Positions 36,418-52,579 of a DNA stretch of 62,000 bases are shown here, in pieces. Origin of the DNA: Gnetum montanum (taxonomy: Eukaryota; Streptophyta; Gnetopsida; Gnetales; Gnetaceae); contig MNCI01020320.1 of NCBI GenBank assembly GCA_015680685.1, positions 34,897 to 96,896 of the forward strand. The letters are read 5' to 3'. The notes beneath the pieces are model-generated. The model saw nothing but the letters and a program-made list of their open reading frames with translations, was not told the origin of the DNA and searched no databases. Each line of letters opens with the position of its first letter. The first letter of the stretch is position 1. The position numbers and the translations under genes were made by a program.

Positions 36418-37042
36418 AATTTCATTTGAAGAAAGTGCAAAAAGGAATATAAATATCAATGTGCATGTATATACATAAATATTCTATCTAAGATCCTAGA
36501 CAATGTTGCATCATAAATATAAGGGAAATATTTCTAAGCTTAAAATCACATTATATAAATAATACAAACTTATCATAATAAAGCACAATGATCCAAAAAT
36601 AAAAAAATAAAAAAAAATTTCTTTTCCAAATGACCTCACAAGACCAAGGGACATGAACATCATTTTATACAACCAAGATTATTAAATTACCTCAAGATTA
36701 TCCCACTTGGCTAAAGGAGTAAAAATAATTATGGTAATGATGCTCAAGTTTGCATGAGATCTAAGAAGAGGATAAATAAAAGTCATTAACCATTTTTAAC
36801 CAAAAATCATACTCTTTCTTAAAGATTATATATTTTTAATGTAAAAAAACTAAAAATAGCAATAAATATTATATATAAAATGAAATATAATCACTACCTA
36901 AAAAATAATGTGTTGTTAAATAAAAATGAAACGTCAATGACTAAAAATAGTTATGGTGGTTACTAGAAAAAAAATGTTTACTTTTTAACTCTCCATTATG
37001 TGTAAGAGATTTAATAACTAAACAAACATCATCAACACCACA
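36418..37042. other. Leader of copia element / junction with E4; no gene
   Basis: AT-rich DNA upstream of the copia gag. No copia primer-binding site or 5' LTR is recognisable, so the copia element is probably truncated here, where E4 begins. Confidence 0.4.
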
Positions 37043-37922
37043 TGAGATAATAGTGGCATTAATCCTTAGTGTCTTTCCATTCCAACATTAGGTATCCAAT
37101 GTTGAAGCCTTGACATCAAGTATTTGATGTTCAATGTCAGAGCCTCAACATTGGGTATCCGATGTTAGAGCCTAGACACAACATCAAATATCTGATTTTG
37201 GGAGGTATACACCAACCTATAAATGTAGCTCTTGGGCTCAGTTTTGGTCATAGTTAGTGCAGCTCTTGGATTTTTTTTCTCTAGAGTTAAAATATTTTCT
37301 AAGTTTCCGCAACAGGAGTCTCAGTGTGTACGGATCTTTGTTTGAACATTGATGTACCTAAGCATAGCAGTGTGAAAGGAATAAAAATGAACTCTTTTGA
37401 TAATCCTTGTAGCACTAAGAATAGATTAATGTTTCCTTTAATGCATTTTCCTTTCATGAACTTACTTTAATGCATTTAAATTAAGCAATTAATTTCCAAT
37501 TGTTAATGAACATAGGCATGAGCACTTCGAGCATACATATATTGCTTAGTAACCTAGCAACCCTTAATGTTTAGTAGTGCAACAACACTATATGTGTTCA
37601 AGATGTGTTCAAGAAAGTGGGATGGATACTTGTGTTAGGCTAACTAAGTAGTAGACAAACTACTCTACCTTTCATTATTATTATAGCCGATTAAATTTAT
37701 AAATCCTAAATGATTAAAATCATGTACCTCAATTACACTTATACCATATCTTTGAGCTTCACAAGTGTAGTTGAGAAAACAACGAATGTTCTCAATGCCC
37801 ATTTTACTTCCTAGAAGAATTAGTGCACTAGAGAACTATAGGTCCATGGAATTCGACCAGATCATGCATAAATGCCTTAGTGATTTATATGGTTGGGCAT
37901 AGGGATACCTTGCTGCTCATCA
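37043..37922 (+). mobile_element. 5' LTR of Athila-like copy E4
   Basis: About 880 bp, ending GCTGCTCATCA directly before the primer-binding site. The start, TGAGATAAT, is estimated. A TATA box lies at 37,218-37,224 (CCTATAAATG). The U3 contains three related blocks around CCAATGTTGAAGCC, CAATGTCAGAGCC and CCGATGTTAGAGCC. The body aligns with the LTRs of E1, E2 and E3. Confidence 0.75.
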
Positions 37923-37923
37923 T

Positions 37924-37941
37924 TGGCACCATTCCTGAGGA
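37924..37941 (+). promoter_or_regulatory. Primer-binding site of E4 (tRNA-Asp type)
   Basis: TGGCACCATTCCTGAGGA compared with canonical TGGCGCCGTTGCCGGGGA. Four of the five differences are transitions. This is the best preserved of the three tRNA-Asp-type sites. Confidence 0.8.
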
Positions 37942-38083
37942 CCTTTTGGGTGTCTCGTGTGCTATCTAGGATTTAGTGAGAGTCATTCAAAATCATTAGA
38001 ACGAACCTTAGAGTCATATCATATTTTGCAATTACTACAACAAAAATTTAAAATCACACTGTGTTTTTATTATCTAATTAAAA

Positions 38084-40440
38084 ATGTCTTCTTCTCATAG
38101 GAGTGCTTCTCTACCCAAGTTTGATAAAGCTCATCAGTCAATGCCTCAACAATATCGAATGGTATATGCTCATCTTGATGAGTATGTACCTAGTTTAACC
38201 TTCATCCTACATCAAGATGAACATCTTCAGTGGCATGACATGGAGAGCAACATTGTGTTGCTGCCCGATCGATCTATTCCTGCAATGCTTCACTAAACGT
38301 GTATCCATCTAGGTCTTTAGGAACATCATGCTAAGTATGTTGTGCAAGATAGTGATGCCAAGGATTATTGTCCCATTGAGGCACAATGTCTCTAGGATCA
38401 CCAATTAGAACAACACCATGAATTTGTGAAGGGAAAAAGATTTAATGATTCCCCATTCCTACTGTACCAAAATGATGATGGTGGACCCTTTTGTAGGGGT
38501 TTTTCATTTAGTGAAATTCCTCTCTTTGACTTCAGTGATGAAGGTCAAAACTAGAACTTGTAGTCCACAATTCATAGTCCTCGTTCTAGTAAGAATGGAT
38601 CTAATGACAAAGAAGGATCCAAAGAGAAAAGCCAAGGCACAAGTGTGGACAAGAAACAAGATTGTGATCGTGGCCACGATCACCAAAGAGGTGGTAGCAA
38701 GCACCATGATGATGTTAGTCCTTCTTCCTCTTCACCTTCATCTTCATCTTCAGCTTCTTTTGGCTCTAATCACAATCATAGGAGGTGAGAAAAATGATCG
38801 ATGAGACCAAAATGATTGAAGGGACCACCAGAAAAGGCAAAATCAAGGGCGCATACATTTAAGAGAGGCACATTACCATGAATGAATGGGTAGTAGAGGG
38901 CATCATAGGCATCAAAATCAAGGCCTTAATGAGCCTTTTATTGCTACCTAAAGTATGCTTAATATCACAGAGATAGTACGAATTCCAACAAGGCATGTAA
39001 AGGATAGCTAGATCAAAAGACTAGACATGAACAATATTCCTCGGTTCAAAGGGGAATATAACTCTAATCCACAAAACCATCTCTAAGCTTTTCAAAATGC
39101 ATGTGCCTTATAGAACATAGAGAATGAGTGGAAAAAATGTATGTTGTTCCTATAGACACTCATTAAAGAAGTAAAAAACTAGTACTAGTCCTTAGAACTA
39201 GAATCTATTAGATGATAGAGTACCATGGTTGAATTGTTCAATGACAAATATCAAACATACTCCAAAGTGTCCAACTTAAGAAGGTAGATCCAAGGATGGA
39301 AACAAGGAACACATAAATCCTTAGATGTTACCATCAATTGATACTATTTCGTAATGCACAAATGTCTTGGCCATGGTTATTCTCAACTAGATCAAATTCA
39401 CCATATTGCAAATGAGCTTCAATCAGAAACAAGGAGAACCCTTGTTATCTATGCCCAAGGGTGACTATTAGAATTAAGTGTCTATCAAATAAAAATACTA
39501 ATCAAGCAAGTACCTAAAGAGGAGGGTGAATTAAGAGAAATATTAAGTGTAGAAGAGTACAACCATGATCCTTCCATTCGAAAGAGAAAGGTTTTATTTT
39601 GTGATAGTGAGGAAGAATCCACACCTGATGAGGTGATGAATAGGAAATCCTTGCCACTCCAAAAATTTTAATCTGAAATTATGATCAAGGTTGATCAGTT
39701 ATGGGACTCCATGGATAACATATTTCAAGCTCTCCTAAAAGTTGTTGAAGAGTCCATAGAACAAGGTAGTGATCATGAGTGTAGGAGGTGTAAGAAAGTT
39801 GAATGTCCCTATTAAAGAGGTAAGGAAAAAATTGCTACAATAAAAAAAGTTGCAAGAAGAAAATAAAATGATGATGGTGGATGTGACATTTGCCAATATG
39901 AACATCCTAAGGGATGTTGCCCCATAGTATCACACTTATAGGAGTCTAGGGTGTATGCTTTGAATCCATGACTAGCACAAAGGCAAACATCTAGAAGAAT
40001 ACCTTATTCTCAAGGTAATTTTAGGTAGTTCCACCAACAACAATAATATTATCCAAGTGAAACTCCATGGCAACCATATGAGTAGTATCAATAGTGGTAG
40101 AAACCACAATCATGGGCACTAGCACCACCAAGGTAGTAATACCCTTATAGAAAAATTGATCCATATGGGTATTATATTCAACAACCCTTGTCTCCACATG
40201 ACTCCTCCAATCACATTTCTACTTTCCAATATAACTACTACCCTCTTGATAATTACTGAATGAATTCTCCACATGCAAAGATGGATACCACCTCTTACCC
40301 TATCCTTCTCCTATTCCTGCACATCTTCCTCCTTCAACCACATAGCTACCACTTGCTCCACCTATGTAGGATAAACTACCAGCTGAACTACAACAATGCA
40401 ATGATACTAGGGCCTTTAACCTAAAACTAGCTAATCAATC
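38084..40440 (+). pseudogene. Gag of E4
   Basis: The ATG at 38,084 opens MSSSHRSASLPKFDKAHQ and continues in frame for 70 codons (EYVPSLTFILHQDE). A serine-rich run (SPSSSSPSSSSSASFGS) lies at about 38,720-38,770, and a Gag core follows with stops. The conserved YEHPKGCC...HLQESRVY block at 39,890-39,960 is followed by a P/Y/Q-rich tail to about 40,440. The leader AAAATGTCTTCTTCTCATAG matches E1 apart from its lost start codon. E4 is the best guide to this family's Gag. Confidence 0.72.
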
Positions 40441-40639
40441 GAGTGGTTCAAACACTCGATCAAAGAAAAGACCTTTTTTCCATTCATGCAGTTTACCTAA
40501 GCCCTCAAATACACTTGTGGTTGAGAAGCCTATTCCTTTGTCTTTCTCTATGCCAAATACCTTTGAGTTCCCTTCAAACCAAATATCACCCAAGATTCAT
40601 ACTATTATGCTTATCCATGTCATATCTGATTGGATCTAT

Positions 40640-41200
40640 GCTACAAAATTTCCCAAGATATTAGTTGATCATGGAAGTCCTCTCATTTATGTGTAGATTG
40701 TTGGGAATGAACCATGCAAAGCTTTTCTTGACTCAAGTTCTGGTGTCAACTTGATCTCTCATGAGTTGTATACTATATGGAACCTATCTCCTTTAAAGAA
40801 GAGAAATATCATATTAGAATTAATAGGCCAGTCCATCACTATTCCATTGAGACTGGTGGAAGACATTGTGACCACTATCTATGGTAGATCTTATCCTACC
40901 AATTTCTTAGTGATCAAAGTGCAGAACTGCAAAGGGGATTTTCCAATAATCATGGAAAGGGAATGGTTTAGCACTATTAATGCAAGAATGAGCATTAGAG
41001 ATCTTTTCTTGGAAATATCCAAAGAAAATGTATTCATAAATATCGAGAAGAAGCATGTTTCATGCATCGCATACAACGATATAGGATGCAATTGTATGCA
41101 GAAACTTTATGCCATGAAACAAGCATCTATCTTTCCATGCAAGCAATGTGGATCAAAAACAAAAATGCAAAGGTGTTTGTATGTAGTAGCCTCAAAATAA
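40640..41200 (+). pseudogene. Protease of E4
   Basis: Retropepsin-like reading. A first block ILVDHGSPLIYV is followed by NEPCKAFLDSSSGVNLISHEL, in which the active-site triplet reads D-S-S. Then YPTNFLVI and DFPIIMEREWF stand where the second-half GR.W motif lies. The open stretch 40,751-41,200 spans 149 codons. The aspartate-first motifs are kept but altered, so activity is doubtful. Confidence 0.65.
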
Positions 41201-41358
41201 GAGGGCACCCAATGGTTGACCATTGATTCTAAGAGCAACATGCTTTGCATGGAACCAACTAAGAGCCTAACATGCTCATATGTTGTAAGCATGGATGAAC
41301 TACATGCTCATATGTTGTAGGCATGGATGAACTAGAGCAAGTTCATCACCAAATCTCC

Positions 41359-41441
41359 CATGATGCAAATGATGATACTTATTGGGGAGAGTTGGGAATN
41401 CATGATGCAAATGATGATACTTATTGGGGAGAGTTGGGAAT
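41359..41441. repeat. 41-bp exact direct duplication flanking N at 41400
   Basis: Bases 41,359-41,399 and 41,401-41,441 are identical on either side of a single N. This is the signature of an unmerged contig overlap. Confidence 0.95.
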
Positions 41442-41449
41442 TATTGAAA

Positions 41450-42660
41450 ATTTTAAATAAGAGCCCCTTGAACTAAAAATGCTACTAGCTAGAATGAAAT
41501 ATGTGTTTCTAAAAAATGGGAAGTTGGTCATAATCAATGCAAATCTTTCTCTAGTGTAGAACAATATGCTATTGAATGCGGTTGAAAAATGGTTAGTAGA
41601 TTTTTNAGAACAATATGCTATTGAATGCGGTTGAAAAATGGTTAGTAGATTTTTCTTGGTCATATCCTAAACTCATAAGGATTAATCCTAGGATATTCCA
41701 ACATCACATCTACACTAATCTAGACATGAAGCTAAAGAGATAGCCACAAAGGTGATTGAATCTCAATCTAAAGTAGATCATCAAATATGAAATAAAATAA
41801 CTCCTTAAGGTAGGGCTCATTTATCCTATTGCAAATAGTGGGTGGATTAGTCCACTCATGATTGTGCCAAAGAAAGATGGCAAGTGGTGGATCTACATCA
41901 ATTTTTGGCTACTGAATATGGCAACATTCAAAGACCATTTTCCATTACCATTTGTTGGGTAGGTGTTAGACACAATCTATAGGTATTACTACTACACTTT
42001 TCTATATGGTTATAGTGGCTATAACCAAATTCAAATTGCACCAGAGGGCTAGGCCAAAATCATCCACAAGTCCTTGGTGGACTTTTGCATATCATAAGAT
42101 TCTATTTGGTCTATGCAATGCTCTTACTACATTTCAATGCTTGGTTCTAAGCATTTTTCAATAGAAAATCGAAAGTTGTGTGAAAGTATTTATGGATGAC
42201 TTCTCCACTTATAGAGCGACATTTGAGCAAGCCTTGGACCACCTTAAGCAAGTGCTAAAATGATGTGTTATACCAACTTGCGACTTAATTGGCAAAAAAG
42301 TCGCCTAATAGTCCAAGAAGGCATTGTATTAGGGCATAGAATATTACAAGTAGAAATTGAGGTAGACCTTGAGAAAATAAGGGTTATCCAAGGAATAACC
42401 CATCAACTAGAAAGTGTCAAAGATGTTCAATCATTCCTTGGATATATTGGTTATTACCAGTGATTCGTAAAAATTTCTATAAGATTGCAAAACTATTGGT
42501 GGAGTTGACAAAGAAAGTTTCTCCATTGGTTTAGACCATGGAATGTGAGAAAGCATTCCAATAGTTGAAAGAGAAACTTGTGAAAACTCCAATTCTACAA
42601 GCACCTGATTGGTTAAGACCTTTCCATATCATGATAGATGCATTTAATTTTCATAAGTAT
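41450..42660 (+). pseudogene. Reverse transcriptase of E4 (3' truncated)
   Basis: Ty3/gypsy RT with WISPLMIVPKKDGKWWIYINF, YSGYNQIQIAPEG, and the catalytic box VFMDDFSTY near 42,190-42,215. After a frameshift come NLRLNWQKS, EGIVLGHRI and VQSFLGYIGYYQ. It aligns with E2. The reading ends abruptly near 42,660, before RNase H. There a change to CpG-richer DNA marks a deletion or recombination junction. Confidence 0.85.
41558..41654. repeat. 48-bp exact direct duplication flanking N at 41606
   Basis: Bases 41,558-41,605 repeat exactly at 41,607-41,654 with one N between. This is a second unmerged contig overlap and explains an apparent duplication in the E4 pol reading. Confidence 0.95.
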
Positions 42661-42665
42661 TTTTA

Positions 42666-45716
<3,051 letters not shown>

Positions 45717-45718
45717 CC

Positions 45719-45740
45719 TTTTTGGCGCTATGAGGGTAGT
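45719..45740 (+). promoter_or_regulatory. Primer-binding site of E5
   Basis: TTTGGCGCTATGAGGGTAG follows the LTR end by a few bases. It is similar to the T1 site and shows that the kinase-bearing repeat is a genuine LTR. Confidence 0.7.
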
Positions 45741-46268
45741 TTCTCAACCTTTTCTTTATTTTCCTTTTATGTTTCTTTTTTTTTTAGAAAAAAAAATAAT
45801 TATCATTTTTTTATTGTTTGTTTTATTTTTGCCTCCCTATTTTCAGTTTTATTGTTCTATTTTAGTTTCATTTTCAAATCTCCAAATTTATATTTTAACA
45901 TTTCTTTTTTTAATTTGTTTTTCTGAAATTTAATTGAGGTGATTTAAATCATTTTACTTTCAATTTACTTTTCTAAAATTTTGTAATTTCAATTTTATTT
46001 TTAAAAATAAAAATAATAATAAAACAAAAAAATAAAAAAATAAAAAAAATACAACATTCAAATATTTTTTTCATTTTCTTTAATTTTCATAGTTTATTAG
46101 CATTTTACATTTCGTGTTATTTTTCATTTTATGAGTGACATTTCTTATGGAATATCTCAACAAAGAACTTATACTCCTATCCCTAGTCAGCTAGCTCGTC
46201 AATCTACTTTGACAAAACAATGAGCTTCACTTTTTTCAAGTTCAATTCCTAAAAAACCTCGAACTAAG

Positions 46269-47423
46269 ATGGCAGCCCATCAACCCCCCGCTCCTTTAGT
46301 AAGAAACACTTTTAACTTTCATAATTACCATGACATACCAAAATCTCTTCAAAACATAAACCTGTTTTTCGATCCTACAACCCCAAGAAATGATGCCCGC
46401 AAACACATACAATGTTTTGAAACCTTATTAGGGATCCATAACATTATACATAATGATGTAGTATGTAGAGTGTTTGTAACAACATTTAGGACCAAAGCAA
46501 CCCAATGGTTCTTAATGCTTCCTGATGCTGTTATTAACACATGGCAAGAGTTCAAAAACAAGTTTTTGAATCAATTTGACAAATTTACAAGCTCTGCTCA
46601 CATCAAGCAACTTTACCAACCTAAGAAATCTACCTGGGGAAAATGTTAGGGATTATAACCTTAGATTCCTTCATCAACATGCCTATATGCCAAATGAGAT
46701 GCAACCACAACCAGATAGTATCCTCAACTTCTATCTCTCTACTATTAATCCATTCTTCGCTTATGCCATCAAATTTGATCCCAACATAACAGAAATACAG
46801 GGTGCAATGTTAAAAGCTATGAAATTAGAGCAAATAACCCTAATGAACAGCACCCAAATCCAATTTGGGATTATGAGTGTTAGTAACTCTATGCAATCAA
46901 ACCCAATCAAATATCTAATGTTATGCCTCAAGCTATTTCTCCCTTTCAACCAACTCAACTTTTAAGTAATTACTCACAAGGCCCCATGTTCTCTTCATTC
47001 TTACCATCCAACACTGATTTGAATGATGACCAATCAAAAGCCTTGATCCAATCCATTATAAACCCAAACGGGACATCAAATTCTGTTGAACCACAAACCC
47101 AAACTCAAAATTAGATGACCCAAATACTCACTTCATTACAAAAACTATCTAATGAAGTGGTTGAACTAGAGAAAAACAATAACAAAGGCCCTATACAACC
47201 AGAAAAACCAAGTGTATCAATCAACGATGATTATTGTCGTCTTCATAATACGAGGCAACATTCTGAAAAGACTTGTCCTCAATTCATGACATTGTATGGT
47301 GACAATACCCAAGGGCAACAAAATGGAAAAACCCCTATCATGGTCCTTAATATACATCATGAGACAGAAAATGAAGAGGTTTCCTCATTAGAAGAAGTTA
47401 TGGTAGGCGACTCTAACCCATAG
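46269..47423 (+). pseudogene. Gag of E5
   Basis: The ATG at 46,269 opens MAAHQPPAPLVRNTFNFHN. The retrotransposon Gag core follows (FRTKATQWFLMLPDAVI, WQEFKNKFLNQFD). A frameshift near 46,610 moves the reading to NLPGENVRDYNLRFLHQHAY, and another near 46,900 to a Q/P/S-rich tail. At about 47,235-47,285 is a finger YCRLHNTRQHSEKTC, a C-x2-H...H-x4-C form like that of Tat-type Gag. The open stretch ends at 47,423. The breaks are few compared with the other elements, so E5 is probably younger. Confidence 0.8.
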
Positions 47424-47645
47424 AACACTCGCTAACGCAAAATTAGTGATATTATGAATGCTACACAATAACAAACTAGGAACAATTTCTATACACCTCC
47501 AAAAAGAAGAGTTCCTAGTCAAAATAATGCAAACAACCAATCCTAGTCATCCCAAGTAATTGCCTCACAACGACCAAACCCACCTTCTATACTTAGAAGA
47601 GTTCCATCTCAACAAGAAGCCAAAGATGAACATAAGAATTATGAT

Positions 47646-48974
47646 TTGGTTGAGGACTTAAAAAGAGTTAAAGCCAANNNNNNNNNNNNNNNNNNNNNNN
47701 NNNNNNNNNNNNNNNNNNNNNNNNNNNNNNNNNNNNNNNNNNNNNNNNNNNNNNNNNNNNNNNNNNNNNNNNNNNNNNNNNNNNNNNNNNNNNNNNNNNN
47801 NNNNNNNNNNNNNNNNNNNNNNNNNNNNNNNNNNNNNNNNNNNNNNNNNNNNNNNNNNNNNNNNNNNNNNNNNNNNNNNNTAATGGATTCTGGTGCAACT
47901 GTTAGTGTTATGCCTCTTGACATTTGTAACGCTTTAGGAGCACAAATGATACCACAAACTAAAAGTGTGATTCAACTCGATGGATCTAATGTACCTGTGG
48001 TAGGGTTATTAAAAGGAGCAAATGTACAACTTAAGCAATACCCTACATTTACATGTTATATGAATATCCTAGTAGTTGACATGAAACCCACATATGGTGT
48101 GCTTTTATATAGGACTTTTGGAGCTAAGTTTGGGGGCTTCTTTAGGTTAGATTTCTTGGAATTATTGATCCCTATCAATGGAAAATTTGAATACATGACT
48201 ATACTCCAAGAACCCTTCTACAAACAAGTAGTAACAACCTTGGATCAACAAAATCAATCTTTAGAAGATAAAAATGCTAATCTTTATGTTGGGGTTATTG
48301 AGGTTGAGTGTAGTGAACATGTTGAAAATGACTATGTGAGTGGAACTACAAAAAATACTATCACTTATGTAGATCCCATCCAATCCTATCAAAGTTCTAG
48401 AGAATGCAAAGAAAACTATGGAGACACCTTGCCTTATCAACAACACGATGGATTTTGTCTAAGTGATCCACCAGCTTTAGGGGAAGACAAAGATATAAAT
48501 AAGACCTTACCTCTTAAAGCATTTGAAGGTGTACTAAATTTTAACAACACATCCATGGAACATTCTCCTAGAAAAGCTATATTCGATGACCCACCAAAAC
48601 CTAGACCTATCATTGAAACTTATATTAAAGAAAAACTTTATAGAAAACGATTAAGCAAGATAAGTGTAGGTCTTGATTTTCATAATCTTAAGCATCAACA
48701 AATTGTGAAGAGATGGTTTGATAAAAAACATCTAGCTAAAATTTTTCAAGTAGGTGATCTAGTCCTTAAGAGGGATAGAGCGTTTGGTCAAACTAGCCCT
48801 CAAACTAAGTTTTTCCCTATGTGGTCAAGTCCATTCCAAATTGTAGACATCACTGCCCCAAATGTGTTTAAGATTGCTGATTTGCAAGGATATAGGTTGA
48901 ATCAAAATTTTAATGCATTTCATTTGAAACATTTCTACTTAGGTACCTCAAGTGGGTATCTGGTAGATTCTTAG
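47646..48974 (+). pseudogene. Protease joined to integrase tail, RT absent (E5)
   Basis: A single 442-codon open frame, including a 203-N gap at codons ~11-78. After the gap comes a retropepsin (MDSGATVSVMPLDI, then a second half with YGVLLYRTFGA in place of GR.W). About 130 linker residues without a known domain follow. The end is the C-terminal domain of a gypsy integrase (KHLAKIFQVGDLVLKRD ... FPMWSSPFQIVDI ... NAFHLKHFYL), closing at a stop at 48,972. RT, RNase H and the integrase core are missing. The open frame through the junction suggests an in-frame internal deletion that was not rapidly eroded. Whether the N gap hides a further break cannot be told. Confidence 0.75.
47678..47880. 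other. Assembly gap (203 N)
   Basis: A run of N splits the E5 reading just upstream of the protease active site. Confidence 0.99.
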
Positions 48975-50227
48975 TTGCATGTTTTCTTCTCCTTTTTCTT
49001 TGCATTTCATATGTATATTGTTGTATTTCCATATTTTGCTTGCATTTTCATCATTTCTTTCTTAGCATATTGTTTTGATTATTGTGTTCTTCATATGATT
49101 TTAATAATCATTGGTCATTTGAGTTACTTGATATTGGGTCATCTTAACACCATTGGAAAATAATGTAGGTATAATATAATTTACTATTACTATAATATAA
49201 TGCTATAAAATCCACTTTATATTTTATAAATACTATAACTCTTTCCAATTGATTCCAAGGTTTCAGTTTATTTGTTATGTTAGATTATGGAGCATTTGAT
49301 TTATACAAACTTATCATGTTATCATCATGATCATGTGAGTGTAGGATATGTGATGTTGGAGAGTGGTTAGTCATAATTACTAGGTGACCTTGGAAAATTC
49401 TATCCTTTCCTCTCATAAGCCCAAGCCCTCAGGTATGATAATCCATGGCTATCGTGTGAAAAGTGGGGTGAAGTGTGTTCATTTCTACTTGAGAATCCTT
49501 AGCCACCCAGGAGACCTTCTATGATGTCACCAATTAAAGGCACATACATGAGGGTTGAACTACACCATGGGCAAAGTTTCCAAAAGGACCATGCTCTTTA
49601 GTAGTGTAGCTAATCGGCTAGACTTGTGTTGGAATTCCTACCTCAAGAATGAAGTACACCATGAGCAAAGTTTCTTTTAAAAAAAAACCAAAACAAAAAA
49701 ATGAGGACCATGTTCATTGGTAGTGTAATAAGTTCTTGAGTGTGATAAGGTCTGGTAGAAATCTTCACCCTAACCTCCGTTTCCCCTTTTAAATTTAAGT
49801 TCCAAGAAAAAAACCAAGGAAAAATCTTAAAGTTGTGACTTACTATGATCTAACATGATTTTTAGCTCATCCTCCACATTAAGTTTTTTATAAGTCACTT
49901 GCTCAAAATAGTCTGCATACTTTTACTATTACCTTGTGAGAATATTGAGAATGAGAGCTTAAGCATATATCTTCATATATATATAATTATACATATATAT
50001 CTATAGATCTTAGTTAAAATAACAATAAATTATATATTTAGATTTTAATGGTTTTTTGGATGACCTATGTCGATATCTCTTTTAATTATTTGGTTATTTT
50101 GATTATGTTTAGAACATTACAGTTTATTTTCAAGTTTGCATTTCTTGTTTCATGTTGTTTTTGTTTTCCCATCTGTTGCATTTTCATTGAAAATTTTATA
50201 GTCCTTGCACTAGCATGCAATCTATAG
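48975..50227. other. E5 3' untranslated region; no gene
   Basis: AT-rich sequence after the protease-integrase frame, with the two-copy repeat at 49,557-49,740 and a TATA/TCTATAGATC-rich stretch near 49,975. The 62-codon open stretch at 48,975 is hydrophobic by composition only. Confidence 0.5.
49557..49740. repeat. Two-copy ~90-bp repeat in the E5 3' region
   Basis: The segment (C/G)TACACCATG(G/A)GCAAAGTTTC...GGACCATG(C/T)TC...TAGTGTA occurs at 49,557-49,613 and again at 49,649-49,740, where A-rich sequence expands it. It lies between the coding region and the polypurine tract. Confidence 0.7.
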
Positions 50228-52101
<1,874 letters not shown>

Positions 52102-52575
52102 GATGTAAGGTTAAAGACAAAGATTGGCCGGATTGAAAAACACCGTGAAGTGGAAATTGCTTTATGCTCCCACGCATGTTCACCTCATGTGAGCTGAGTT
52201 GTGTGAGCTTGGTCTTGTATGAACTTTGATATGGTAGTGACATCAAACTTAGATCCTTGTAATATGCATATGGAGAATTTACATGAGCTTAGTCTAGTTA
52301 ACTTGTTATGGTATGATATGGAGCATTTTTATCACAAATTTTCAAAAATTCAACGAAATCAAATGAAACTTTTTTACTATTGAGACCTCAACATGAATGG
52401 TAGATAGTAATTTTTGTACAATGAACTTATCATACAAGCTCAAATGGTAGTTGAGAGCATGTCAACTCTCCATGTTAGGAGGCATGAGACAAAATATGGA
52501 TGCAGTAAAGTCCTTTTCATCATTATCACCTTACTTAATTACAGATTGAAAAATTGCATTAAAGTAGTAAATGGG
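52102..52575. other. No gene recognised
   Basis: Flank of E5. The first bases after the LTR are GATGT, one half of a possible target-site duplication whose partner was lost with the truncated 5' LTR. Confidence 0.45.
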
Positions 52576-52579
52576 CAAC

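Noticed and set aside
38445-38804. 119-codon open stretch in the E4 gag region
   Set aside because: Out of frame with the Gag homology; its methionine/leucine-rich tail is the serine-rich Gag run read in another frame.
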